A DNA stretch of 64,000 nt, taken from positions 2,743,001-2,807,000 of the forward strand of contig JAVTVX010000027.1 of assembly GCA_033439265.1 (NCBI GenBank), in the 5' to 3' direction. The notes below the pieces were generated by a model that did no database searches, was not told the origin of the DNA, and worked only from the letters and a program-made list of their open reading frames with translations. Source of the DNA: Dillenia suffruticosa (Eukaryota; Streptophyta; Magnoliopsida; Dilleniales; Dilleniaceae). Below are positions 15,509 through 27,960 of this stretch, one piece after another; the stretch's first letter is position 1; each line of letters opens with the position of its first letter. Position numbers and translations under genes: made by a program.

Positions 15509-18500
15509 TCAGACAAAATGTTGAGTTGGGTACTCATGCTCAGATCCATTATAATCATAATACAGCCTCTCTCCAGCGGCAATATCGCGAGTAGCAACCA
15601 ATAACACACGGGCTTCACCATTTACACTGTACCTCACACATTTAAGATTCTCTCGCTTCCTACCATCCCTGCACAAAATAATATAGGGCTCAAGCAAAAC
15701 CGTGGTTTACAGATATATCAGCTTAAAACAAATTAACAAAAAACAAAGACAAAGATTTCATAGTGTGAAATAGTAATGACATTGAGCTTTATAACTAGAC
15801 TGAGTAGTGGGGAAAGCATGCACAAAGACATAAAAGAGAGAGGGCAAGAGGCCACTGTGGTATACAGCCTTACACAGTATGATTGTTGATTCCACTGATA
15901 AAGCGGGCTATGTTTCCACGTTTATCAGGACAGATGACAAGGCTTTTAGATGGGTCTGTGGCTGAAAGAAGTGTCATCAAGCTATCACAGTCATCATGTT
16001 CCCGGTTCTTAATGTAATCCACATCACCTGCGTATTCTGCAATAAATGTCATGTCTTTGATTGGGCCATCAGCATGCACAGTGTAACTGCATCACAGAAT
16101 TAATAAATTCAATAGCAGCGTATCTAAAATGACGTCAGCACTGAAATAACAAGTTTAAGATACACATACCCTTCGTGAGAGTCATGGACCACCATAAGAG
16201 GAGGGCATTCACCACATCTTGCCATCTCTCTGCAGTATTCTACAGTTTCTATATCTTCTTTGCAAAGAACCTGAAAGTGAAGGGAAAAAAATGCGCGTGC
16301 ACACACACACCCCCCATGCAGACCGAGCAGAGATTTAGTAAGCAAACTAGCTGTTCAGAGCAAAAGAAATAGAAATCAAGTTTCTAGTACAAACCTGCAT
16401 ACCACCCTTCTCAAATTTTCCTTGATTCGCTGATCTGGGAGCCATGTCTGACTGGTAAATGAGATCATCACAGAACTCCACGCCTAATGCTGTTAAAGCA
16501 GTAGCAAGAGATCTCAATTGTGCAAGCCTTCTGCCATGATCATCAGTAGGAGTATATGGCACTAACCTCCTTCTCTTTTTCTGCAACACCAATGATGCAG
16601 AACGTCTTCTGTGCCTTTTTGTATCTGAAAGAAAATCCAGTTAACCAATGAAATTTAAATCATCAATAGTCAGATGCAAATAACTGGAGCATTGAGTACA
16701 CGGTCCCCCTTTCCCCCTCGGAAGCAACATGATCCCAGAGTACTTCACTTTAAATTGTTTCATAGCATGCCAAAAAATGAATTAGCCCAGTTTGGAAAAC
16801 CTCTACTTGTCTCTACTCTCCTCTAATTACCTCTATTTTGTCTTATTCCACTTGCTACATTTGTTAGGTGGAAAGATAGAGTTTTGCAAGTAGAAGTCAA
16901 ATTTATGTGTTAAAAAAAATAAAAACATAAAAAATTCCCATAATATCACTTCCTGTTAGCATTGAAAATCTCACATAAACTCTACTCAACCTCTACTTTC
17001 CCAAACACCACCTAAGTGATTTGGTAAATGGTATCAGAACAGGAAGATAGCACGTAGGCAACAGGCATTCATCAGAAAATATGTGGAAATCACAGGCCAG
17101 GAAAGCTCTGCTCTTTATGCATATATATTTTTTCTTTACTATTGGCTTGTAATGTTTATTTCTTTTGGATGATTTAACCATAAGCTTTGTTCACAGCATG
17201 CTATGGAAAGCCATCAAGCACAATATATGATAAATGAAAAACAAGACACAGTATTGCCAATCAGTCATAAGAAAGATGTTTGCTCTGCTTATTCTTGCAA
17301 GCAATGTTTGAGAATATGCTTAATTGAGAACAACCTAATCTGGAGAAAAGAAAAATACACAGCTACGCTTACTTTTTCTCCTTATCAGTCCAACTGCAGG
17401 TGAACAGAGAGTGAAACTTATGCTTCTTACCATGGAAATCTATGGTTACATGACATGCATGGAAAGTATGCCCTTTCTAAACATAAGCTAGGCCTGTGGA
17501 TAATAAAATCAAGAAAACTGTTGGAAGGTACAGGTATGGAGCAGATATTTGAAGGGCAGTAAACTTGATCAATACATTCGGTTGTTTTGGAAAGTTTGAA
17601 TTAACCATATCATTAGCACCAAAAAGATGAGTGTGACTTTAAGGTCATAATGCTAACATGGATAAGTGGAATTCCAAGAAAGCTAACATTAGAAGTAAAT
17701 ACGTTATTGCTAATTTAAGGGTAGACCCAACTGGAAAAATGAGAGAAAATAGGTTAAGATGGTTAGATCATGTACATTGAAAGCCACTGAATGCCTCAGG
17801 AAAAGAGGATAGAGCATTAATTAACTGGAGTAGGACTAAGAACACCCTAGGAGAGATAATGAAATACGACCATGGGTTTCAAGTAGCTGAACGACTTAGG
17901 GAAGAACACTCCATCAGTAATGTTGAGGATCATTTATGACAATTTGAAATAACTCAAGGACTTTCCTGTCTTTGATCTCCACCACAGTGGGATTTAGAGG
18001 AATAATACTTCACTCTCATATAAGGTAAGCTAATTTTATTGGCATTCCGATGTATATAATATGTGTTTTGATAATTTGTGTAACGGTAGAATAGCTTACT
18101 ATTCTAGTATAAACAAACTTTAGAAGCTTATCTAATTTTCTCTTAGTTGATTTGAAAGTTAATATCATATTTACTTGTACTAGTGTTGCCACGTAATGTT
18201 AATTTGTGACTTAACATTGATATGGGCAGTAAAAAGAGCAACATGGTAAAACAAATTCATCTGGTTGATTCCAACTACAATGGAGTTTTAAGACTTAGTT
18301 GAGTCATATTTATGGAATCTCCCACAAAAAATGGAGTGAATACAGTTTTTGCATTCAGTTAGAACGTCACAATCGAAAAGCAACCACCTCTGTGCTCTTC
18401 CAGTGTTTGATAAAACAGTGACGAGATATCTATCTCCAAAAATAAAAGAGGTCATTCTATACCTTAACAAAACATTTGCTCCTCAGGATGATTAGAATTT

Positions 18501-20493
18501 TCTATCCATAATCTATACCACATGTAATTTGGGAAAAATTAACCCCCCACAAAAAAAAGAAAGAAAAGAACAACAGACTGCTGTCAATTAAGATGGCAAT
18601 TATACATTTGTGAATGTTACCATTGTTGGGACCAATATAATGGTATGAAGATGGTTTTAGATCTGAAAACATCTGGACTCCACAAGAATAAAAATTGAGA
18701 ATGTCAAATGTCAGAGTTCTCATTTTGCATTCAATCATCAATTAATTCCCGAACACAAAGGTTCATCTCAAAATATGCATGGCAAGGAAAAGCAAATATT
18801 AAACACGAAAACGGCTGTAATGATTCATACACAAATATAGGACAGTATAGTGTAAGATCCTCGTGGTTAAAGCACATTAAAATGCATATTACACAACAAA
18901 TATAAAATATAGAATATCTTTCATCAATAAGCCCTAGCTCTATCTTTCTCAAGGTGAAACCAATATGCTTAACCGACTGAAATTGAACTATTTGTATGAA
19001 TAGGATGAGAATTATGAAGCCACATTGCATCAACTCTGCATAAATCACATTAATGTTTCCAAAAAACAAAACTTGATTGCCTAAGATTTCAGGTCGACAA
19101 GTTTTCATTAGTCCATAACAATTATGAGGTGATACAAAGAATCTACATTCTGCTCATGAATAAACTAATCTCTAAGGCAATGATGGATGCAAAATAGGCC
19201 AAACTTTCATAGTCTCAGGTTAGAACTTGAGTTGCATGGCAATCTAAACCTAAGAAAAGCACCTGACCTGTGCTAAATTGATGACAAAAATGCTTAAGGA
19301 AACAAATCCGAATCTCCGCTTACCTTCAATTAATACTTTAAATTATCATCTAAAATATTCTTTAAAAACATCTCGTTCCCGCGCCTACCACATCCAAATC
19401 AGCTAAATTAAATAATGCCAACATTGAACATCGAAGTCAAATCCTAAAACCTGTGCAACCCTAACATACCTGCAATTAATTCTTTAAATTTTCATCCAAA
19501 CATTCCTTAATGACATCCCTTTCCCCGCACCCGCCAGATTAAGTAATGCCAATATTCACAGCCTCAGTCAGATCATAAAACCCAAAATTCACATAAGTAT
19601 GAATCCAAATACAAATCAAAAGTAACATTTACAAGGTAATAAGCAAATTTTCAATCTGAAATTAAATATGAACTCATGTAAGGGTCTGCTTAACTAGAGA
19701 AACAACAAGCCTTCTGTTTTGAATCAATTTAATCATCCAACTATAACCCAATTCATGCAAGAACCAACGTCAAAGAGATATTCATTAATTTGAATTCAGA
19801 ATCAACTGATCAAATGTTCTGCTAAACAAAAATCAACTTCCCTTTTAATTCATGTTTTGCATTAATTTTTTTTTTTTTTCAAAAACCATTGCACCATAAA
19901 TTATATCTGAAATATACCTGGTTGAGGAGCATCTTTGCCGCTAGCGGAATACTTCTTTATTCCAAAAAAATCAATAATTTTCTTCTGTGAAAAAACTATC
20001 ACAAAAAACAAATAAACAAATGAATAACCCAGAATATACATTGTGAGGGGGGAAAAATATCAATGATCAAATTCAAATAAAACAGAAAAAGAAAATCAAA
20101 GTTTTCAAAATTCGAAACCCTACTTTTCACAGGCTTCTGAACGGAGCAGCTAGGGCAAAACCATTGCCCAATGGGAATCCTCACGACCACCGGTCGGAGA
20201 CACGTCATGTGATATCCGCGATCGCATTTGTCGCACAGCAGAATCTCGTCATCTCTTTCTCCGGAGCCGCAAGAATGGCACCTGACCTCACTGTAATCGT
20301 CTCTCGGCACAACGGCGTACTTCGCCACCGCCATTATCTCCGCCATTGACCGGTACTTCTTCGGCGGCGGAGAGGGAGAGCGTGATGATGGCAGGGAAGG
20401 AAGGCGAGGAGCCTCCGTTCGCTTCGTGATGAAGCCGTTGACGGCGGCGAGCTTCTTCGCCGGCGACGACGATGGCGACGACGACGGAGCCAT
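15509..20493 (-). CDS. ATXR5: Histone H3K27 monomethyltransferase, PHD-SET (ATXR5-like)
   Basis: Six exons on the minus strand: 20493-20124, 19995-19918, 16624-16395, 16270-16170, 16086-15874 and 15668-15509. All phases agree, giving 383 aa (Arabidopsis ATXR5 is similar in length). The N-terminus is Ser/Pro/Lys-rich. A PHD finger follows (RCHSCGSGERDDEILLCDKC through FCPSC, about residues 66-113). Next comes a PCNA-interaction box, QKKIIDFF, at the start of exon 2. The SET domain contains MAPRSANQGKFEKGGMQ, DMTFIAEYAGDVDYI, RFISGINNH and ERLYYDYNG. The family deposits H3K27me1 on replication-dependent H3.1 at the fork, silencing heterochromatin and limiting re-replication. The start at MAPSSS gives the family's usual N-terminus. 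An in-frame upstream ATG at 20760 would add 89 low-complexity residues and is judged 5' leader. Intron 2 is 3.3 kb and holds repeats. Confidence 0.95.
16788..17014. mobile_element. Possible MITE in ATXR5 intron 2
   Basis: Both ends read GTTTGG(A/G)AAA inward and are followed by related CTCTAC-rich sequence. The total is about 227 bp, with no coding content. Only about 10 bp of the ends match cleanly and no target duplication is evident. Confidence 0.35.
17700..17935 (+). mobile_element. LINE C-terminal tail fragment
   Basis: The plus strand encodes MRENRLRWLDHVH, close to the KMRENRLRWFGHV signature found near the C-terminus of many plant non-LTR reverse transcriptases. A stop follows in frame, and only this tail remains. 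It lies inside ATXR5 intron 2. Confidence 0.5.
19319..19583. repeat. Tandem duplication, ~146-bp period, ATXR5 intron 2
   Basis: TACCTTCAATTAATACTTTAAA at 19321 recurs as TACCTGCAATTAATTCTTTAAA at 19467. The following sequence also repeats in order: CATCTCGTTCCCGCGCC/CATCCCTTTCCCCGCACC, AATGCCAA(C/T)ATT, and AAATCCTAAAACC/AGATCATAAAACC. It is degenerate, so old. Confidence 0.75.
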
Positions 20494-21100
20494 GAGAGAG
20501 AGACAGAAGAGATGAAAGGGTTGTTGGTTGAGGAAAGAACAGTAATTTTGAGGGTAAATTTCACCGCATTCTTGTTTACCGTGATTTTGTCTGAAATTTA
20601 TAAGAGATGAAGAAGATTGAAATGGAAAAAATCGGAAGAGAGAAAGCAGAGAGTGAAGAGAGAGAGCGAGGAGGGGGGGAGGAAGGGAGGGAGGTGACGT
20701 GGAGAGGGTTGATTGGTGCTTACAACGCATGTCCAGTGCACTGAATGTCAAGGTAAGCACCCTTTGAGAGCCAGCTGATTTTGGGACGTTTTTTAGCCGT
20801 TTGGGTTCTCAATGACTAAAATGTCCCTCGCGGGAAGGGTAATTTAGGGTTTTAAGTCAGTTTTGATTTATCCAAAAAGTATCTGTGCTCAACAAAATCA
20901 ATTATTAATTATTTTTCATTATATATTACTGATATCCGATAATCAAGTTAAGTCAACTAAATTTATTTTAAATCGTGTTTAATTTTTAAGGGTCAACTTA
21001 TTTTTATCATACACAATACTCGAACATAAATAAAATTTTAATATATTATAAGAGAAAAATAATCAAAATTAAAAATTTTTTGTGGTCTAAATTTCTTTAT
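20494..21100. other. ATXR5 5' leader and upstream flank
   Basis: On the minus strand the first 200 bases before the start are CT-rich, typical of a plant 5' leader. Farther upstream the DNA is AT-rich, with a (TA)n run beginning near 21107. No TATA box stands out. Confidence 0.45.
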
Positions 21101-21103
21101 AAA

Positions 21104-21146
<43 letters not shown>

Positions 21147-21539
21147 TTAAGTATATTTGTAAAAGAAACTAGTTTGTTTGAATAGAGATTTTGTCATCAA
21201 AACTTGATTTATCTTTTTTTTAGGAGATAGCGTGACCATAAAAAAAAAAAAAAAGGAAAAAAAAGATACTTGGAAATAGAGTGTCGGATTTCTTGCAGAT
21301 TGACAATTTTTTGAATTTTATTTTTTCTCTTTTGGTGAATATTATTGTTTTGCTTTATAATATAAAAATAAAAGGACAGTTTTATTATTTTAATCACCTA
21401 TTTTATTTATGGGAAGAATTATAATAAAACTTTTTAAAGTTGATTCATGACTGGTACAATATCATGAAATGGAAATTGACAATATTTCCAAATAAAATTA
21501 TCTTCCATCTATGATCAAATTAGGTATTAGACAATGTAA

Positions 21540-22240
21540 TTAATTTATATGTCCAAATCATATAGGGGGCTTTATTCAATTAATTCCTACGAGCAAAGTG
21601 GATACAAGACTCAATCCACCTGACTTTTATAATTAGATAATCAATTCAATTAACTTTTATGATCAAATTATACAAGAGACTCAATTCGTTTAATTTTCGA
21701 TTCAATTCAATTAATTTTTATGATTAAACTAAATGGAGAGTTAATTTAATTTAGTTTTTTTGGTACAACAAGAGATAATCAATCAGAATCGAATCAAAAA
21801 AAGAATAATAGAATTGGGAAAACTCTGCCACTTGAGATGTTTCTGAGAGATAATTCACTTAATTTTTATTAACAAATTGGCAAGAAAATTTCAAATCATG
21901 GGTACGGGAGGAGACATGATTCAATTAATTTTTATGATCTAGGAGATTCAATTCAATTAATTTTTATGATCAAATTAAATAGGTGACTGATTCAATTAAT
22001 TAATGTGATCAAATTATACAGGAGACTAGATTGAATTAGTTTTTACAATCAATTTGTATAAGAAACTCAATTTGCATAATTTTTATAATCAAATTTGATA
22101 TGATACTCAGTTCAATTAATTTTTATCAATAGATTTGATTAAATTATTTTTTATGATTGAATCGGATAAAATATTAAATTTACTTAATTTTTATGATCAA
22201 ATCGAATAAAAAACTCAATTCACTTAATTTCGTATCATTC
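21540..22240. repeat. Degenerate AT-rich minisatellite
   Basis: A motif close to CAATTAATTTTTATGATCAA followed by an ATANGAGACT-like segment recurs roughly every 40-60 bases across about 700 bp, with many substitutions and length changes. No coding function. Confidence 0.7.
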
Positions 22241-22501
22241 TTTGCACATTTCACATGGAGGGTACCTTTAGCGTTGCTTAAATTAAGGGATAAAGGGATG
22301 GTGTTCCCTTTGGATATAGTCATTTTCCAATTTGCTATTTGTAGCCATTAGCAATCTACAAACTGTGAAAAGAGGGAGAGAAAGGATTTGAGTTCATTGT
22401 TAAAATATGGTGCATTAGGATAACAACTTAGGAGGTGATAACTTATTTAAGGTAAGGTATGTTTCAGAGATATATGATAAGACACAAAGCCTGTTTGGGA
22501 G

Positions 22502-23186
22502 ATACATTTCTTAGCCTTTTGGCTAATATCAAGTGTAATATCTATTCTTTTCGGTTTAATGTCTCGTACGTAGATCATTAGCCCAAAGGATGTTAAATTA
22601 ATTTTTTAATGGGGAAGGTCAGTAGTTTGCCACTTGAGCCTTAACGCATCATCAATGTGTTGCACTCAATGTTATCAGAATCGTGTCGTATATTGACCTG
22701 TAAAATTCAAAAATATGATTGAACCGATTGGACCATGGATCAATATAATCGAACCGCTGATTTTTTAATAATAATTAAATATATATATATATAATCAATA
22801 ATTACTTTTAAAACTCATATTGATAATTAAGAACTAAATAATTAAATTATAAAGTCATATAAAATATAAATTAAAATTATAATATCAAAAATTGATAGTC
22901 TCACATCTCATAAAAATTAAAAAAAATAAAAAAAAAATCTTAAAAAAAAATATTTTTTTAGGTTTTAACCTTAGACAGCGGTTTTTTAAAACCAGCGGTT
23001 CAACCTCGGTTCACGGTTGAACCGCGGTTGAACCGTCGGTTCAGTCTGGTTCAATTGTAAAATGATATTTTTATTCAACCGAACCGTAAAATTATTATAA
23101 GAAGGGTTAAACCGGTTAAATCCGCAGTTCGGTCCGGTTTTAATAACATTGGTTGCACTACGACATAAGCCTAGCGCACCCTCCAA
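22502..23186 (+). pseudogene. U2 snRNA pseudogene, interrupted by a MITE
   Basis: The first 65 bases follow the U2 5' domain closely: CTTAGCCTTTTGGCTAATAT, then AAGTGTAATATCTATTCTT, then CGGTTTAATGTCT. The Sm-site region is seen as TTAATTTTTTAATGGGGAAG. The branch-point-pairing GUAGUA is changed to GTAATA, and stem-loop positions are also altered. No upstream sequence element of plant snRNA genes (TCCCACATCG) or suitably placed TATA is visible, so this is a pseudogene. The 3' stem resumes at 23160 with ACGACATAAGCCTAGCGCACCC, after the insertion at 22667-23151. Confidence 0.85.
22667..23151. mobile_element. hAT-type MITE (485 bp) with 8-bp target duplication
   Basis: The ends are CAATGTTAT and ATAACATTG, perfect 9-bp terminal inverted repeats with further imperfect matching inward. 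The flanks are identical 8-bp copies, GTTGCACT at 22659-22666 and at 23152-23159. An 8-bp duplication plus CA...TG ends fits hAT. The interior is AT-rich, then rich in GGTT/AACC inverted motifs. It encodes nothing. Confidence 0.85.
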
Positions 23187-23729
23187 AAAAATAAAAAACA
23201 CAAAAAATTCTATCACAGGGCATAATTTTGCTCCAGTTTGTTTCCAATTAGACCATCCGATTAGAGCATGATGCTACAAGCTGACATCCTACCACTTTGT
23301 AGGGCTTGCTCCAGATGTAAAGACAGATAAAATACTAAAGACAACATGACAGTATGCTCCGAGGTCTAATTAACCGTAGTCAAGTCCCCTCACTTACGCA
23401 CTAAAGAATTCTCCTCTCGTTGAAAATGCCCAGCCGTAGATGCCAATAAAGGTTTCTACAAGGAGAGGAAATTGCAACAACACAGAGTAATTGGTACAAA
23501 CCCATGACCAGTAGTAATTGGTACAACACAGAGAACAGTAACAGAGAGCTGAAAAAGTAGGAAGCAAGTCTTTTAAGTTCTATTACAAACACTGTGGCAA
23601 GACAATATTGCTACAAAATTGAGATAACTGATCTCCAGAAGTAACATAGGTAATACATCGTTAAGTTTGATGATATTCTCCATTTTGATTAAGTTGTTGT
23701 TGCATTGGGAACTTGGAACTTTGTTCCTC

Positions 23730-23732
<3 letters not shown>

Positions 23733-23813
<81 letters not shown>
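23733..23813. repeat. Compound (GT)n(GA)n microsatellite
   Basis: About 16 GT units run directly into about 24 GA units. The open frames on both strands across it are artefacts of the repeat. Confidence 0.95.
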
Positions 23814-23814
<1 letters not shown>

Positions 23815-23879
23815 ACATGAGTAGATCCATCGCTGCCAAAATAGAAGTGGAGTTCCACTTAGAAATGCAGACCTCATCT

Positions 23880-26255
23880 TAGCTTAAACATACACTGCAG
23901 AACATTCACTGGCATCTAGAACAACAGCTAAACTTGGGCAGCGCTTAAGTAGGTCCAAAGCATATCTTGAGAACATAACATGCAAAAAGAGAGGATAGTG
24001 AGAGTGCCATTACAGTTTCATAATATAGCACATTAACTATGCTTTTGCGAAACATGATCCACATTCAACAGGTAGTGCTCCAAAGACAAGATATGAGGTT
24101 AAACTAATTAAAAGATTAGTTTACTGCCCATATGAAGGTCTCAGATTTTGATTGAACAAAATGATTGCTTGCATAAAATGACTTGAAAGGCATGGATCAA
24201 CCCCAAGATATGCAACTCTTACCATAGATTTCTGCAAGGATGCAATTGGTAAGAAGTATAACACCATTCTTGCCTCTTTCCGGTAAAAGTTCCTCTATTG
24301 GGGTAAGAGCATACAGATAACAGGCCATATCTGCATGGCCAGTTCCAGAAGCCAGTAGAACGGGAAGTTCCTGAAATTCAGTTTGAATATTTACCAAATC
24401 CATTTTCTTTTCCAATAAGATCTTTGCAATTTTCATTGTTCCACCACGAGTAGCAATAGCTATAGGAGTGTAACCATCATTTTCTACTAGTTCCAAATAT
24501 CGTGGTTCCATCTACTTCAACAAGTCCTCCCACAATTTTTATATGTTCTGCTGCAACTGCAAAATGAAGGGCTGCCTTCCTTGTATGTGATATTACGGCA
24601 CTTACTGCATCTTCATCTGAATCAAGGAATGCTTTTGTGGCTTCCCAGTCACCTCTAGTGACAGCATTGTAAAGCTCCACATACGTTTTAAAGGCTGTCA
24701 TCTTTCACACTTGTATACCTTGAAATGTGAAAGAAGAGAGCATCGACAATGCAAAAGACAAGGAAACTACCATGGGTGCAGAAGGTGATGAAATAAACCC
24801 CCATGGTTGTAGATCTTTAAAACCTAACCGAATGAAGTACTAATAATATGATAAAATGGCTAGTACAAAACCACAAAAAAAAAAAAGCTAAGTCCAAAAC
24901 CATGTAAAGAAAAGAGCAGTCATGGGAATAATTTGGACCAATCTAGATATCCAATTGACTAGCAAGAGATCCTTGGAAACTCATTAGACATTACTTCTCA
25001 AATTGATGCTGAGAAAGCCCTTGAAGGAATTAACTTGAAAAAACATGCCTAATCAGAACCAGAAATTTGTGACTGTTAACATTCAACTAAGTTGCAAGTA
25101 TGAATGAACCATATGCCCATCCGAAATACATAAGTTACAACATTAAAGGACATTATACACGTGTCCTAAATTCAAGTTTGTGTGGTCATGTTTGAGTTTC
25201 AACCAGAATAAGTAGTGTAACACAACCAAGAATTGAATTGAATTACCTGGGTCATTTTTATTTTCTGCATAAATGAGTCAAAGACTAAGCAACGAAAATA
25301 AACATGATTATTAGCAAGGATATGCATTAAAACACCAAAAAATCAAAATCTGCTCGCTACATTAGGAATTATGATGCAAAATTGCCAAAACAACATGTGG
25401 GTATTCCAATTTCAGGTACTTCAAGCCCTTAAAGGCAATCAAAAACAGAAATAATAAAAGACCCAGATACTGAAAATGGTAAAATGCAAGAAAGATATCA
25501 ACTTACGAAGGGGGATTTCCTAATCTGCTCAAGTAGCTCAAACGAGTACCAGTGCAGAGCTGACTGAGCTGAATGCTGGTGAATATACACAAATTCCAAA
25601 TTCTAGATCACAGCTTCCAAAGCCTCAATTTCTCGTTCTGTTGCATTCATAAAAGTTAGACCAAATGAGTTCAGAATTAAGATCAAAACTAGTCACCCTA
25701 GGTGGCATCTTCATTCTTCATTGAGGTGCCACATCAATTAATATGAGTCTAATAAGAAAATTTGTGGTGTCTAGGATTGTTAATGTGGCACCTTAATAAG
25801 GGCCGCATGAGTGACTGCCCCCCTCCTTAAGTAGAGCAAAGCCTTGTTGGAAATCCCACTTGAAAACTATAATTTTTAATAAAAATTTCTTTATTTAAGG
25901 TAGCTGAGTTTTGTTACAGCAAAAGTACCTTCTTCTTTTTCCTATTTTCTTTTTTTTTTTTCCTTTTTTTTTCCTCCCTTCTTGCTACCCTTTCATTGAG
26001 GCCAAATGATCCCAAGCAGCTTTGGCCAAGTCAAGCTCCACAATTTGATCAAGTATATTTGGTGAACAAGAAATTTGGATTAGGTATAAAACCTTGGCAT
26101 CCTTCTTTTCCCATATTTTGAAGTTCTTGGCATTTTCTCGGTCTGGTCTCCTCATTTAGAACTTCCCATGAGCCTTCACCTTGAAGATAGTTTCTCATGC
26201 AGGCACTCCATATTACCTTGAAAAACATCACTGACAATGCCAATTTTTGGTTCAT
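23880..26255 (-). pseudogene. Truncated ankyrin/PGG-family gene copy
   Basis: Pieces of the gene at 47.4-51.5 kb occur here in the same order. At 26255-26049 there is a gag-like segment (CMRNYLQGEGSWEVLN, compare CLRNYLKGQDLWDVIQ). At 24701-24477 there is the first ankyrin repeat (ELYNAVTRGDWEATKAFLDS). At 24511-24197 there are later repeats (NDGYTPIAIATRGGTMKIAK, then LLTNCILAEIYGK). Near 23960-23880 there is YALDLLKRCPSLAV. The two ankyrin pieces lie in different frames around 24,500, and the Pro/Gln-rich part, later exons and PGG domain are missing. An open stretch at about 25660-25500 (SALHWYSFELLEQIRKSPF) is not recognised. Confidence 0.8.
25691..25816. mobile_element. MITE-like inverted repeat (126 bp)
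   Basis: The left end, AGTCACCCTAGGTGGC, and the complement of the right end, AGTCACTCATGCGGCC, are related. An inner inverted pair, GGTGCCACAT...ATGTGGCACC, is nearly perfect. Small and non-coding. No clear target duplication. Confidence 0.5.
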
Positions 26256-26259
26256 GTGA

Positions 26260-27960
26260 CTCCATAATTATACACAAGTTCTTTGTGCGTCTCTAGGAAA
26301 CAATGAAAATATACTACTAGATGAGACAACTTTGCTGCTATGAGGATTAGAGGTTCAATCACCATTGAATTGCTCAAGTTTCAAAGGAAACCTAGATCCA
26401 TCGTATAAATGATGTATTTGGGAAGACGAGGGAAAAGAAATTCCATGAGTCCAATAATTGTTACACCACCTCCAATTTTTTTTCTTTTTTTGACTAGATG
26501 TTTAAAATGTGTGATTGCAAGATAAAGTCAGTCTTATTAATTAATTATGTGGCTTTCATGGGCTGTTAGGGTGTTTTTGAGGAATAATAATGGAAAAATT
26601 AATAAACTTCAAGATTTAATGTAATGTAACACCACAAATATCATTCTAAGATCATTGTCATCGCTAATGTAACTCAACAATATTTCCCACCATCACTTCT
26701 GAAATAAATTGGTGTCTGTACCATATTCTTGTTTTGGCTAGGCACTTTGAGCCCAATGGGAAAGTTCTTTTTTTTTTTTTTTGCCGTTTATGTTGCTTAA
26801 ACTAATTAAAAAATAAATTTAAATTATATTAATTAAAATTTTTAATTCTGCTTATTTAACATTAAATTTTTTTAATATAGTAACAATATAAAAAGTTTTG
26901 ATTTTTATCTATACATTTAAAAAAACATTTCATTTCAATTAAAACTATTATAAATAAAATTAAATAAAAATGAAATGAGAGTGAGTAAGGTTTACAAAAA
27001 AAAACCCAGCACTCTTGATTGACTGCATCACAGCATTCAAACAATGAGGAGAAACAGTGGGTGTTATGCAGACAAAAAAGAAAACAATTAAGGGTATGTA
27101 GAATAAAATTAAGGACAAGTGGCATAATCAAATTCATTCAACTTTCAATGCACTCAACAACCCAATCCCAAGACAAAATCTATAAATGAAGTAATGTGCT
27201 TTGTCACATCTTAGGGAGAGAGAGAGAGAGAGGGAGAGCAACAATTACCTAATATTAATTCACTCTCTCCGAGGTGGCTTTAATATAGTAGCGTAAAAGA
27301 TGCACTGCATAGAAAAGATTCAAAGAAAGAAAGCGACAATGGCCTAATTCACTTCATTAGGGGTAGCTGTAGTTCTAGGAGAAGCCTAATGCTTTATTTC
27401 ATGCATGCTGAAGGAACAAAGGAAGAAAGATAACAACTTTTTTGTTTTTGAACGTGACAAATTGTATGGACAAAGATTATGGTGAGGGTGAATGCATCTA
27501 TTTGGTAGTACTTTCTATCTCATTTCTCTCTCTGATCGGGTTGTGCATCTTGTCTGTCTATGTGCATGTGTAATGCCGGGCAGTGGTTGCATTAGCCTAT
27601 GTTTTGCGAATTGAACAGGGGAGAGATGGAGGAATGAAAAGGGAATTGTAACAAATGCTTTCTTTTGTGTGCCACAGGTTTAGGGACATTTTGTACGTGT
27701 GTTGGGAAAATACGGAGAGAACGAAATACCCAAAATGTCGGAATCAAATTGAAAGGTGTTGCCAATGATTACTTCCCAAACATGGAAGACATCCATGTTT
27801 ACTTATAAAAGGCTGATATCATGTAATTTTGCACAAGTATCCTAGATCAATCTGGACATCCTACATCTCTACTTATAAACATTCTCAACATCAAAACCAG
27901 GATTTAATTAGGAGGAAAAGAGGCAAGGCTTCATGTGAAAACAATATACAACTCCACTTT
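26260..27960. other. Intergenic, nothing recognised
   Basis: AT-rich with T-runs (about 26766-26783) and a (GA)n patch near 27217. No coding match. Confidence 0.45.

Noticed and set aside
20494-20760. In-frame upstream ATG extending ATXR5 by 89 residues
   Set aside because: The extension is Ser/Leu/Phe-rich leader-like sequence, whereas MAPSSS starts a family-typical N-terminus.
22502-22666. Functional U2 snRNA gene
   Set aside because: The branch-pairing sequence is altered, no plant snRNA promoter element is present, and a MITE interrupts the 3' domain.
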